Shown here piece by piece: positions 32,212-40,908 of a stretch of 47,109 nucleotides of DNA (the stretch's first letter is position 1; each line of letters starts with the position of its first letter). The DNA comes from Fimbriimonadaceae bacterium (lineage in GTDB: Bacteria > Armatimonadota > Fimbriimonadia > Fimbriimonadales > Fimbriimonadaceae): positions 1 through 47,109 of the forward strand of contig JAHBTC010000007.1 of assembly GCA_019638835.1 (NCBI GenBank). Reading direction: 5' to 3'. Under the pieces are notes generated by a model, which saw only the letters and a list, made by a program, of their open reading frames with translations, was not told where the DNA came from and did not search any database. The position numbers and the translations under genes are program-made.

Positions 32212-32907
32212 TTATCTGCGACGGCGTCGCGACAGCGCAAGCAACCCTGCGCCAAGTGCAATCATACTGGCCGGTTCCGGCACGGCTCGAACTTCGCCAA
32301 AGGCGATGTCGTTACCGTTCGGGATGTCCACCACCAATCCAATCAGTCCAACCGAGTTTTGCGGAACTGTGCTGAAGATCGCTGCCATCGGGATCGACAA
32401 AGTTCCGTTTCCAACGTTCGGATTGAAATAGGCGCTGACATCCGAGTTTGCGAACTGGTTATCGTAAACGACTACGGCAACTCCGGTACTCGTTTGGTCG
32501 TTGCCCAGATAATCAATTTCAATCGTGTCGAAAGCCGACAGATCAAGGTTCATCGGCGTCTGGTCACCGAGATTGGGGAACGCGGTATTGCCCGAGGCCG
32601 GCGCACCACCGTTCAGCCCAGCCGTAAGGGTGATCACGGCGAAGCCATCAACGCCCGAACCTGCCGCAATCCGTACCATGCCGCCAAACTGGTTGAATGC
32701 GATGGTTCGGTTGAATGGATTCGCGGAAAAACCGGCCCCAAACGTCCGCGCACCTGCTCCAGCGATTGCTCCCGAAATCGTGCTGTTTACGGCGTACGCG
32801 TCGTTGCTTGTCGCAAAGAACTGGTTTCCGTCAAACGTGTCGATGACAACGGCATTGGCAGCGACGGCAATCGAAGCGAGAGCAAGAGAAATGAGAATCT
32901 TGTTCAT
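32212..32907 (-). CDS. PEP-CTERM sorting-domain protein C (tandem paralogue)
   Basis: 231 residues. Signal peptide KILISLALASIAVAANA, then VVIDTFDGNQFF. The secreted domain has GGAPASGNTAFP, LGNDQTSTGVAVVVYD and NSVGLIGLVVDIPNGND, close to paralogue B. The C-terminus is VPEPASMIALGAGLLAL with a basic end SRRRRR. The gene is 18 bp from paralogue D and is probably its co-transcribed partner. Confidence 0.92.
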   Translation of the reverse strand: MNKILISLALASIAVAANAVVIDTFDGNQFFATSNDAYAVNSTISGAIAGAGARTFGAGFSANPFNRTIAFNQFGGMVRIAAGSGVDGFAVITLTAGLNGGAPASGNTAFPNLGDQTPMNLDLSAFDTIEIDYLGNDQTSTGVAVVVYDNQFANSDVSAYFNPNVGNGTLSIPMAAIFSTVPQNSVGLIGLVVDIPNGNDIAFGEVRAVPEPASMIALGAGLLALSRRRRR

Positions 32908-32925
32908 GTTGTCTCTCCGACCGCC

Positions 32926-33621
32926 TTAGGCGCGGCGTCGCCTCCGAGCAAAGGCAAGCAGTCCAGTTCCGAGCGCAATCATAGATGCTGGCTCGGGTAC
33001 GGCGTTCATGCGAGTGATCATCAAGTCTTGACTGTTGTCAGCGTAGACTCGGAAGGCAACCCCATCGACGGCACCAAGATTGATGTTTGACAGGTTGATC
33101 GAACCGTAGGAGATCGTGGCTACCCCATTTCCGGCAGTAAGCGTATACGGTGCGGACCATTCGATAACATTGTTCGCGATGTCAATGAAACCCATCCGGA
33201 CATCAACATTCTGGTCCGCGTTCATCCATCCGAACTGAAAGTCTGTCGTCCCGGATAAGTCGGCAGGAATAGAAGTGAACTGATTGGCCATGAGTGAACC
33301 AGCCCCTGCCGGTGGAGTTCCACCTGTCAATCCGCCCGCCCAAACTAGGGTTACTTCCGCGTCAACACCGGGTCCCGTTTCAATGAACAACACTCCGCCT
33401 AAAGCGTCAACGTTGGTGTTGGACGAGAGGGGATTCGCATTGAAAGCTGTACTGAAATAGCGTAGCGGGCCAACCGCATTGGGCACCGTCGGGCTAGTCG
33501 TGAAGTAAGCATCTCCTCCAAAACTGGAGGAGAACTGCGACGTAGTGAAATCATCAATCACCACCGCTTGGCTCGTAACCCCCGCAAACAGCGCCGCCAG
33601 CAAAAATAGGTTCCTCTGCAT
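32926..33621 (-). CDS. PEP-CTERM sorting-domain protein D (tandem paralogue)
   Basis: 231 residues from the ATG at 33621; a GTG three codons earlier is possible. Signal peptide QRNLFLLAALFAGVTSQ, then AVVIDDFTTSQF. The secreted domain has GGTPPAGAGSLMANQF, MNADQNVDVRMGF and GAVDGVAFRVYADNSQD; these are the same positions as in A-C but more diverged. The C-terminus is VPEPASMIALGTGLLAF with ARRRRRA. It is the first gene of the C-D transcript, about 100 bp downstream of lepA. Confidence 0.92.
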   Translation of the reverse strand: MQRNLFLLAALFAGVTSQAVVIDDFTTSQFSSSFGGDAYFTTSPTVPNAVGPLRYFSTAFNANPLSSNTNVDALGGVLFIETGPGVDAEVTLVWAGGLTGGTPPAGAGSLMANQFTSIPADLSGTTDFQFGWMNADQNVDVRMGFIDIANNVIEWSAPYTLTAGNGVATISYGSINLSNINLGAVDGVAFRVYADNSQDLMITRMNAVPEPASMIALGTGLLAFARRRRRA

Positions 33622-33718
33622 AGCAATCACTCGACACTATGATACCAATGGATGCATTCCTGTTCCAAGGAACCAAGCGACTTCTTGCGAAGTCAGGCAA
33701 TTGTGCTGGGCTAAGAAT

Positions 33719-35515
33719 CTATTCGGCTACTTTAAGAACACTGAGGAATGCTTCCTGCGGAACCTCGATGCTACCGATGTTCTTCATGCGCTTCTTGCCT
33801 TTCTTCTGTTTCTCAAGTAGCTTTCGCTTACGGCTCACATCGCCCCCATAGCACTTGGCGATAACGTTCTTGCGGAACGGCTTGATGACGTCGGCCGAGA
33901 TGATTTTGCTGCCGATTGCGGCCTGAATTTTGACTTCGTACTGCTGGCGGGGCACCACTTTACGCAGTTGTTCGACGATCGCTTTGCCCCGGGGGTACGC
34001 GAACTGACGGTTGACGATGAAACTAAGTGCGTCAACGATATCGCCGTTCAGAAGAATGTCCACCTTCACCAGTTCGCTCACTTGGTATCCGGAAAACTCA
34101 TAGTCGAACGAAGCGTAGCCCCGCGTACTTGACTTAAGCTTATCAAAAAAGTCGAGCAGGATCTCTGCCAGCGGTAGCGTGTAGTAAATCACACAACGGT
34201 TCGAAGTGGGGTACTCCGTTTTTACGTAAGTTCCGCGCCGTTCTTGACACAAAGTCATGACGGAACCGACGTATTCGTTGGGAACCATGATCGTTGCATT
34301 TACGATCGGCTCCTCAACTTCCGCTAAATGGTTAGGTGCTGGCAATTCGCTAGGATTGCTAATGTGAATCGTCTTTCCATCCGTTTGGTGGACGATATAA
34401 TCCACACTCGGAGCGGTAAGGATTAGGTCGAGTCCGAACTCACGCTCCAGCCGTTCCCGCGCAATTTCCATGTGGAGCAAACCAAGGAACCCGCACCGGA
34501 AACCGAAGCCAAGAGCGGCACTCGTTTCTGGTTCGTATTCAAGACTCGCATCGTTGAGTGCCAACTTCTCAATTGCGTCGCGAAGATCGGAGTAGTCGTC
34601 CGAATCCGTTGGATAAAGGCCGCAGTACACCATAGACTTGGCCTTGCGGTATCCGGGCAGCGGTTCGGTAGCGGGGTTTGCGGCGGATGTAATCGTGTCG
34701 CCAACGGCGGCGTCCCCAATCGTTTTGATCGAGCCAGTAAGGAATCCGACTTCTCCCGCGCTGAGACTCAGACCGCGTTCAAGAGCCGGACGAAACACCC
34801 CGACTTCGTCAATGTCGAACACTTTGCCGGTTGACATCATTTTGATCTTGTCACCGGGTTTCACCGAGCCGTCAACTACGCGAACGTAGGCGACTGCCCC
34901 TTGATACGTATCAAAGTGGCTGTCGAAGATGAGTGCGCGCAGTGGTTTGCTGGAGTCGCCGCGCGGATGCGGCACCTTGGCGACCACTGCCTCGAGAATG
35001 TCCGGGATTCCGAGACCTGACTTGGCGCTACAAGGAATCGCATCCGTTGCGTCAATCATCAACGCATTCTCAATCTCCTCCTTCGCCATCTCAAGATCGG
35101 CATGTGGGAGATCCATTTTGTTGACCACCGGCACAATCTCCAAGTTCTGGTTCATGGCCATGCTTGCATTTGCGATGGTCTGAGCTTCGACGCCTTGCGT
35201 GGAATCGACGACGAGAACGGCACCCTCGCAGGCGTAAAGGGCCCGCGAAACTTCATAAGTAAAGTCCACGTGACCCGGTGTATCAATCAAGTTGAACTGG
35301 TAGGTCTGGCCATCGCGAGCGGTGTACGTCATGCGTACGGCGGTCATCTTGATGGTGATGCCGCGCTCGCGTTCCAACTCCATCGTGTCCAGCATTTGCT
35401 CTTGTGCAGACCCGCGCACGGAACCCGTGGCTTCGAGAATTCGATCGGCCAACGTGGACTTGCCGTGATCAATGTGGGCAATGATGCAAAAGTTGCGGAT
35501 GTGTTGTTGGTCCAT
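33719..35515 (-). CDS. lepA: Elongation factor 4 (LepA), ribosomal back-translocation/assembly GTPase
   Basis: 598 residues from the ATG at 35515 ([20 protein letters not shown]); the frame extends seven codons upstream. The GTPase motifs are [23 protein letters not shown] and NKMDLP, and the LepA-specific C-terminal domain ends [24 protein letters not shown]. LepA is a near-universal translation factor that acts on the ribosome. It has no apparent functional link to the PEP-CTERM genes that surround it on the same strand. Confidence 0.97.
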   Translation of the reverse strand: MDQQHIRNFCIIAHIDHGKSTLADRILEATGSVRGSAQEQMLDTMELERERGITIKMTAVRMTYTARDGQTYQFNLIDTPGHVDFTYEVSRALYACEGAVLVVDSTQGVEAQTIANASMAMNQNLEIVPVVNKMDLPHADLEMAKEEIENALMIDATDAIPCSAKSGLGIPDILEAVVAKVPHPRGDSSKPLRALIFDSHFDTYQGAVAYVRVVDGSVKPGDKIKMMSTGKVFDIDEVGVFRPALERGLSLSAGEVGFLTGSIKTIGDAAVGDTITSAANPATEPLPGYRKAKSMVYCGLYPTDSDDYSDLRDAIEKLALNDASLEYEPETSAALGFGFRCGFLGLLHMEIARERLEREFGLDLILTAPSVDYIVHQTDGKTIHISNPSELPAPNHLAEVEEPIVNATIMVPNEYVGSVMTLCQERRGTYVKTEYPTSNRCVIYYTLPLAEILLDFFDKLKSSTRGYASFDYEFSGYQVSELVKVDILLNGDIVDALSFIVNRQFAYPRGKAIVEQLRKVVPRQQYEVKIQAAIGSKIISADVIKPFRKNVIAKCYGGDVSRKRKLLEKQKKGKKRMKNIGSIEVPQEAFLSVLKVAE

Positions 35516-35585
35516 GGGTGACCGGGGAAGGTTCAAGTGTACCGAGGCGATAGGAATCGACTGAGGGCACGGAGGGCAAATTGGA

Positions 35586-35615
35586 ACCGCCGGATTCCAT
35601 AGGGAAACCGGCGGT
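35586..35615 (-). terminator. Hairpin after PEP-CTERM protein E
   Basis: A 13-bp stem (ACCGCCGGATTCC with GGAAACCGGCGGT, one mismatch) with an ATAG loop is positioned 26 bases after the PEP-CTERM protein E stop on the minus strand. The following T tract is weak (TTCCAATTT), so it may be an imperfect terminator or partially read through into lepA. Confidence 0.55.
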
Positions 35616-35640
35616 GAGGAAACGCAGTGATGCGTGTTTT

Positions 35641-36393
35641 TTAGGCGTTGCGCCGTCGTCGAGCGACGAGAGCAACGAGGCCCGTGCCGAGCGCGACCAT
35701 TGAGGCCGGCTCCGGAACCGCATCGCCTTGGATGACGAAACCGACGTCTGATCGGTTGGTCAGAGTGCGGTAGTCCGAACCCGTGAAGATGTTGTTGGAG
35801 TCAGCGTCACGGTAGTAGCCATTGGTTGAGGAGCCCACGTAAGGAGCCGTGTAGGTCGCCGCTGTGGAAACGATCGACGAGAGGTTTTGATCTTGCACAA
35901 AGACACCGTCGCCGTTGTTGTCGTGCAGAATCTTCAACGTGAAGCCGCCGAGAGTTCCGTCTGGAGCCGTCCACGAGATGGGGGCGCCAAAGGTAATTGT
36001 TCCGACTGTGAACGTGTTGGAGTTCAGCGCAACATTGGCAAACACGGCCGAGCCAGTGTAGATGGGAGCATTGGGGAACACTGGAGTGGTACCGGTCGTG
36101 GCACCGCTAGAGAGGTCGTAGATTTCGAGCTCAGCGCGGACGTTGAACGAGACGGCCGTTGTGGCCCAGTTCACGATGCCGAAGGAGACCGCTGTGATGT
36201 TGTACGAAGGGGCAGCGCCGCGGTTGGCAAGGATGAACGTGTCAGCCTTGAACGTGCGCGGAGTGCTACCGGTGTCAGAAGGGCCGACGAACGCAGTGTG
36301 CGCGGCATCCGTGTACAGCGTATCGTAGAGATACACGGCCTGGGACGACGCAGCCACCGCGACGAAGGCGGCAAGGGTAATGAACTTATTCAT
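35641..36393 (-). CDS. PEP-CTERM sorting-domain protein E
   Basis: 250 residues. Signal peptide [17 protein letters not shown], then [16 protein letters not shown], with a secreted domain not obviously related to the A-D paralogues. It ends [17 protein letters not shown] with VARRRRNA, the same sorting signal. The middle contains [22 protein letters not shown] and [16 protein letters not shown], a beta-rich sequence with an Asp/Asn-rich loop that may bind calcium (inference). The 5' leader is long, with a candidate promoter and repeats upstream at 36545-36623. Confidence 0.9.
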   Translation of the reverse strand: MNKFITLAAFVAVAASSQAVYLYDTLYTDAAHTAFVGPSDTGSTPRTFKADTFILANRGAAPSYNITAVSFGIVNWATTAVSFNVRAELEIYDLSSGATTGTTPVFPNAPIYTGSAVFANVALNSNTFTVGTITFGAPISWTAPDGTLGGFTLKILHDNNGDGVFVQDQNLSSIVSTAATYTAPYVGSSTNGYYRDADSNNIFTGSDYRTLTNRSDVGFVIQGDAVPEPASMVALGTGLVALVARRRRNA

Positions 36394-36544
36394 TAGGATT
36401 TCCTAAAAGGTAGTAGGCAACACTAGAGAACTAGAGCCAGCGAAACAATACCAAAGAGCAGATTCGGGACAGTCGATTGAACTGAAAAACCAAAAGAAAC
36501 AGGTATTTGTACTGTAAGAAAGTGATATTCTAGCGGGACCAATG

Positions 36545-36573
36545 TATGTAGACAGTCATTGATTTCTATTCAA
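36545..36573 (-). promoter_or_regulatory. Candidate promoter for PEP-CTERM protein E
   Basis: On the minus strand TTGAAT (36568-36573) and TACATA (36545-36550) are separated by 17 bp. Transcription would start near 36538, giving a leader of about 145 bases. The -10 box matches the consensus only partly. Confidence 0.35.
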
Positions 36574-36586
36574 ATCTAATTCTGCT

Positions 36587-36623
36587 AATTGTTATGATAA
36601 ATATATGACATAAATTGTTATGA
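36587..36623. repeat. 11-bp direct repeat upstream of the PEP-CTERM E promoter
   Basis: AATTGTTATGA occurs at 36587-36597 and 36613-36623, a period of 26 bp. It is placed 14 bp upstream of the candidate -35 box, a geometry that suits an activator or two-site regulator. The repeat is seen; the regulator is unknown. Confidence 0.6.
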
Positions 36624-36730
36624 CGGTAGTGTTCAGTGCAGGTTCACCGCATTTATGGCGTTCGCGAAAATGCGCCCAGTTACTCTCGGTCGCGGGAGCA
36701 AGTTGGTAGCGAACTCAGGGCTAATGCGCC

Positions 36731-38818
36731 TTAATAGTGCCAGTCGAGGTTGCTGACCTGACGGGCGTGCTTCTCAATGAACTCGCGACGCGGTTCCACT
36801 TTATCACCCATCAAACGGCTAAACATCCGCTCGATCTCGATGTCCATGTTTGGGTCGTAGTTGATCTGGGTGAGTCGCCGCGTGCTCGGGTTCATCGCGG
36901 TTTCTTCTAGCTGCTCGGCGTTCATCTCGCCAAGACCCTTGAATCGGGTGACGCTGTATGTTTTCTTTTTGAGGTTCTTGAGAAGTTCGTCGCGGTCGCC
37001 CTCGGTCATTGCGTAGTAGCGCTCGTTCGCGCCCGCCTTGATGACAAAGAGCGGCGGTTCCGCAAGGTAGATGTGTCCGCCGACGATGAGCGGCTTCATG
37101 AAACGATAGAAGAAAGTGAGCAAGAGAGTGCGGATGTGCTCTCCATCCACGTCCGCATCCGTCATGATGATGATCTTGTTGTAGCGGAGCTTGGAGATGT
37201 CGAAGTGGTTCTTTCCGTTGCTCGTATCTAGCTCATCGTCGTCCATCGGGCGGCCGGTGTTGATGTCAATACCGACTCCAAGCGCGGCGATCAGCGACTT
37301 GATTTCGTCGTTGTCAAGGGCTTTGTCAAGCCGGGCACGCTCCACGTTGAGAATTTTCCCCTTCAGTCCAAGAATCGCTTGCGTAACCCGATCGCGGGCT
37401 CCCTTAGCTGTGCCACCAGCCGATTCACCTTCAACAAGATAGATCTCGCACTCAGCGGGGTTTTTGCTGACACAGTCGCTGAGTTTGCCGGGCAATCCGA
37501 AACTCTCCATTGCGCTACTCCGCTTGACGGCTTCAGCCGCTTTACGGGCTTCTTCGCGGGCTCGTTGCGCGATGCTGGCTTTGTCGACAATGCGCTTGGC
37601 GATACTTGGATGCTCTTCTAGATAGGTGGTCAGGCCATCACCGACCAGAGAGTTGGTAAGTCCCTGGACTTCGGGGTTCACCAATTTGACTTTGTCTTGC
37701 GAGTTGAACTGCGGCTTTTCAAGTTTGAGCGCGATGACGGCGGTCATTCCTTCGCTCACATCATCGCTCGTGAAGTTCTTATCCTTCTCCTTGAGGAGAT
37801 TCATCTTCCGGGCGTACTGATTGAGGACTCGGGTGAGGGCCGCACCGAAACCAGAAACGTGAGTTCCACCATCCGGTTGATGGATATTGTTCGCATAGGC
37901 AAGCACATGGCTTGCATAGGAAGTGTGGTACTGGATCGCCACTTCGACCTCCATGTTCTCGCGAACTCGGTGGAAATAGATCGGCTTATGAATCGCGTCG
38001 TACGATTCGTTCATATCTTCCACGAGTTGGTTGATGCCATTCTCGTAGTGAATCGTTTCGTTTTCGTCCGGGTTCTGCTCATTGACGTAGTTAATGGTCA
38101 GAACCGGGTTGAGATAAGCGATCTCTCGGAGGCGACCAACCAGTAGGTGGCTGTCGTACTTTGTCTCGGTGAGGACCGAAGGATCGGGCATCCAGTGCTG
38201 CTTCGTACCGGTGCCGTCGGCTTTCGGCTTTACAATCATTTCGCCAACCGGCACGCCTTGTTCGAAGCGTTGAATATACGTTTTGCCGCCTCGCTTGACC
38301 GTGGACTCCATCCAGAGCGAGAGGGCGTTGGTGCAGGAGACGCCGACGCCGTGCAGTCCGCCGGAAACTTTGTATCCACCGTCGTCAAACTTTCCTCCAG
38401 CATGAAGTTTTGTCATGACAACAATCAGAGCACTGACACCTTCTTCCTTATGGATATCAACCGGAATGCCTCGACCGTTGTCCTCAACGCTCATGGATCC
38501 ATCGTTGTGCAAGACCACGTCAATCTGATCGCAGTGGCCCGCCAAAGCTTCGTCCACGGCGTTATCAAGGACTTCGCGGAACATCTGGTGCAATCCCCGC
38601 TTTCCGTTGTCGCCCACGTACATTCCAGGACGTAGCCGGACGGCTTCCAGACCTTCTAGAACGCGGATGTTGGCGGCGTCGTAAGTGCCTTCAATCCGTC
38701 GCGCGATTGTTTCGTTTTCGGCGGCGGCGTGTGACTCATGACCCTCGTGGCCAAGGCCTTCCTGTCCCTGAGCGTCGTCCTGTCCCTCGGGCATCACGTC
38801 CTTGTCGTCGGCTTGCAT
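36731..38818 (-). CDS. gyrB: DNA gyrase subunit B
   Basis: 695 residues from the Met at 38818; a slightly longer frame reaches 38848. The GHKL ATPase domain begins AANIRVLEGLEAVRLRPGMYVGDN, with VDEALAGHCD and GLHGVGVSCTNALS. The transducer domain and Toprim signature VEGESAGGTAKGARDR with GLKGKILNVERARLDK follow, then the metal site TDADVDGEHIR and the C-terminal LTQINYDPN. An acidic N-terminal extension of about 40 residues (DDKDVMPEGQDDAQGQEGLGHEGHES) precedes the core. ParE is similar; the overall motif set and length of about 700 favour GyrB. No gyrA is in the window. Confidence 0.93.
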   Translation of the reverse strand: MQADDKDVMPEGQDDAQGQEGLGHEGHESHAAAENETIARRIEGTYDAANIRVLEGLEAVRLRPGMYVGDNGKRGLHQMFREVLDNAVDEALAGHCDQIDVVLHNDGSMSVEDNGRGIPVDIHKEEGVSALIVVMTKLHAGGKFDDGGYKVSGGLHGVGVSCTNALSLWMESTVKRGGKTYIQRFEQGVPVGEMIVKPKADGTGTKQHWMPDPSVLTETKYDSHLLVGRLREIAYLNPVLTINYVNEQNPDENETIHYENGINQLVEDMNESYDAIHKPIYFHRVRENMEVEVAIQYHTSYASHVLAYANNIHQPDGGTHVSGFGAALTRVLNQYARKMNLLKEKDKNFTSDDVSEGMTAVIALKLEKPQFNSQDKVKLVNPEVQGLTNSLVGDGLTTYLEEHPSIAKRIVDKASIAQRAREEARKAAEAVKRSSAMESFGLPGKLSDCVSKNPAECEIYLVEGESAGGTAKGARDRVTQAILGLKGKILNVERARLDKALDNDEIKSLIAALGVGIDINTGRPMDDDELDTSNGKNHFDISKLRYNKIIIMTDADVDGEHIRTLLLTFFYRFMKPLIVGGHIYLAEPPLFVIKAGANERYYAMTEGDRDELLKNLKKKTYSVTRFKGLGEMNAEQLEETAMNPSTRRLTQINYDPNMDIEIERMFSRLMGDKVEPRREFIEKHARQVSNLDWHY

Positions 38819-38932
38819 TTCGTTGTGGAATCCTACTGGGCGGGGCAAGGAATTCGCGGCCCGCTTAGGTTCAAATCTTACCTGTGACCGCCCGGATGAA
38901 GATAGGACGGGATGGGAAGGGGTAGGGACGCT

Positions 38933-39805
38933 CTAGTTCGCCATCTGGGCGACGTTAAAAAGCATTCGGCGTCCCGTCGCGCAGAACACTTCATCACCTT
39001 GTTCACCCACTTCAGCGTAAATCAAGGCGAAGTGAATCGCCCATCCTATCGTCCGTCGAACGGTGGCGTCATCGGAACCGTAGTACCGGAACGCTGGTCC
39101 CGGATGTTCTACAAGGAGCAATGTTGCGAGGTCAGTTGCGGGGTCGCCGACACATACATCTCCCCAATCGAGAACGGCTGCGAACGAATTCTCGTCCACC
39201 AAAAGGTTGCGAGCGTGCAAGTCGCCGTGAATCCAGCCCGTCCGCCCGGGGAAAGGCTGGTCAAGCGCGTGTTGCCAAGCGCTGTGGATCTTCGACCAAG
39301 GGAAATCGAGATGCCGAAGTGCTGCCATGCGAACTTGCACTTGGTCAATCTTTTCGCTGAGCGGCCCGCCCCGGTACTCGTTTTCCGGTGCGCCATTCGA
39401 ATCGAGCGAGTGAAGGCGCAACATGAACTCGACAAGTTGATTTGTTTGGGTGTGACTTGGCGGAATTCTCCCAAGTATCTTCCCCTGAAAGTAGGGGGTG
39501 ATGCTCCATGGCCAGGGGTACTCAAACTCGGGTGTCCCGACCCGCACCGGAGCGGGTATCGCGATGGGCAAGTCCGGCGCGAAACGCGGGAGCCACACTT
39601 GCTCTTTGGCGATAGTTTCCGCGCCAAGTTGCCGACGAGGCATGCGGACGATCATTTCATCGCCAAGGCGAAAAAGCGCGTTATCCCACCCGTTCGCGAG
39701 ATACGCGATGGAGAGGTGAGCGAGGTCGGGGTGTTGGCTCGTAAGGAGACGCTGAACGAGGTCTTCCGTAACCTCAATCTCAGCGGGGGGAGTGCCGGGT
39801 GTCAT
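38933..39805 (-). CDS. Aminoglycoside phosphotransferase (APH)-like kinase
   Basis: 290 residues from the ATG at 39805; a TTG two codons earlier is less likely. It has a small N-lobe with GWDNALFRLGDEMIVRMPRR, and the catalytic site TGWIHGDLHARNLLVDE with the metal-binding VLDWGDVCVGDPATDLA. These are standard for the APH family, which includes resistance enzymes but also many kinases of small metabolites. No resistance gene neighbours exist, so it is likely a housekeeping phosphotransferase with unknown substrate. It is divergent from pyrD over about 115 bp and convergent to nothing on its 3' side. Confidence 0.87.
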   Translation of the reverse strand: MTPGTPPAEIEVTEDLVQRLLTSQHPDLAHLSIAYLANGWDNALFRLGDEMIVRMPRRQLGAETIAKEQVWLPRFAPDLPIAIPAPVRVGTPEFEYPWPWSITPYFQGKILGRIPPSHTQTNQLVEFMLRLHSLDSNGAPENEYRGGPLSEKIDQVQVRMAALRHLDFPWSKIHSAWQHALDQPFPGRTGWIHGDLHARNLLVDENSFAAVLDWGDVCVGDPATDLATLLLVEHPGPAFRYYGSDDATVRRTIGWAIHFALIYAEVGEQGDEVFCATGRRMLFNVAQMAN

Positions 39806-39921
39806 GCGCAAACCAAATGAGCGAGAATGATGCCGACAGCGCGCACGGTACGAAAGCTACCCGAGCGATCGCCGCTCATTGCACCGCTGTGGCAGAACGA
39901 TAAGCGATAGACTAGTTGCAG

Positions 39922-40908
39922 GTGTCCCTCTACTCCGTTCTCCGGCCCATTCTCTTTCGACTTGACCCTGAGCGGGCGCATGAACTCGCGTTCACGGCCA
40001 TGCGCGCTGGGCTCGCGAAAGGTGGCGGCTGTGTCACCCACCCCTACGAGGCTTTCGGGCTCACCTTTCCGAACCGTCTCGGCCTCGCCGCAGGATTTGA
40101 CAAGAACGCTGAGGGACTGCACATATGGCGCAGGTTCGGCTTTGGTTTCGCAGAGATTGGTACTGTTACCCGTCACGCCCAACCTGGCAACCCAAGGCCC
40201 CGTATGTTCCGACTCCCCGAAAGTGAGGCCCTCATCAACCGGTTGGGGTTCAACAACGAAGGGGCAGATGCGATTCGATCAAGGCTCGAACAACGACCGT
40301 CCGACCTCATCGTTGGCCTGAACATCGGCAAGTCGAAAATCACCGAACTAGACGAAGCCCCCGAGGACTACGCTTACTCGTTCCGACACCTTTCACCCCT
40401 CGCGGATTACGTGACGGTCAACGTCTCGTCGCCCAATACACCGGGTCTGCGTTCTCTCCAAGACCGAGAGCCGCTGACACGGATCTTGTGGCGATTGCGC
40501 GAAATCAACGGAACGATCCCTCTTTTCGTAAAGATCGCCCCGGATCTGGAGGACGCGGCGGTGGAAGATGTAGCGCAACTTGTTGATGAACTCGATCTCA
40601 CAGGCATTGTGGCGACCAACACAACGATTTCAAGATCGGTGTTACCGACTGACCCACAGATTGAGGGTGGCCTGAGCGGTCGTCCTCTCGCCGCCCGGGC
40701 TTCCGATGTGTTGCGACTACTCCGCGCCACACTTCCGAAAGAGCGGCACGTCATCAGCGTCGGGGGCATCCACAATGAAGAAGAGGCTCGCGCCCGCATT
40801 GCAGCGGGAGCAAGCCTCATTCAGGTGTACACGGGCTGGGTGTATGGCGGTCCGGACTTTCCGGCGCGCATCGCCCACGCCGTCACTACCGAAGTTGCGG
40901 CGGGGTAA
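39922..40908 (+). CDS. pyrD: Dihydroorotate dehydrogenase, class 2 (quinone-dependent)
   Basis: 328 residues from the GTG at 39922; a TTG two codons upstream is also possible. The N-terminal amphipathic helix (SLYSVLRPILFRLDPERAHELAF) associates with the membrane, typical of class 2 enzymes. The FMN/orotate site includes GLAAGFDKNAEGLHIWRRFGFGF and VNVSSPNTPGLRSLQ, with the catalytic Ser of class 2. It oxidises dihydroorotate to orotate in pyrimidine synthesis and passes electrons to quinone, linking to the respiratory chain. Its 3' end overlaps the convergent WD40 gene by 23 bp. Confidence 0.95.
   Translation: MSLYSVLRPILFRLDPERAHELAFTAMRAGLAKGGGCVTHPYEAFGLTFPNRLGLAAGFDKNAEGLHIWRRFGFGFAEIGTVTRHAQPGNPRPRMFRLPESEALINRLGFNNEGADAIRSRLEQRPSDLIVGLNIGKSKITELDEAPEDYAYSFRHLSPLADYVTVNVSSPNTPGLRSLQDREPLTRILWRLREINGTIPLFVKIAPDLEDAAVEDVAQLVDELDLTGIVATNTTISRSVLPTDPQIEGGLSGRPLAARASDVLRLLRATLPKERHVISVGGIHNEEEARARIAAGASLIQVYTGWVYGGPDFPARIAHAVTTEVAAG

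Larger units (their letters stand above)
36394..36730. other. 337-bp AT-rich intergenic region between the PEP-CTERM E gene and gyrB
   Basis: No coding sequence is visible. It is the only AT-rich stretch of the window (notably 36541-36640) in an otherwise GC-rich background. It holds a promoter-like pair, an 11-bp direct repeat and the leader of the PEP-CTERM E gene. No clear terminator for gyrB was found in it. Confidence 0.7.

Noticed and set aside
32197-33090. Open frame of 297 codons on the plus strand
   Set aside because: It is antisense to two PEP-CTERM genes with clear signal peptides and sorting tags.
38912-39820. Open frame of 302 codons on the plus strand
   Set aside because: It mirrors the APH-like kinase gene, which has clear catalytic motifs (HGDLHARN, DWGD) on the minus strand.
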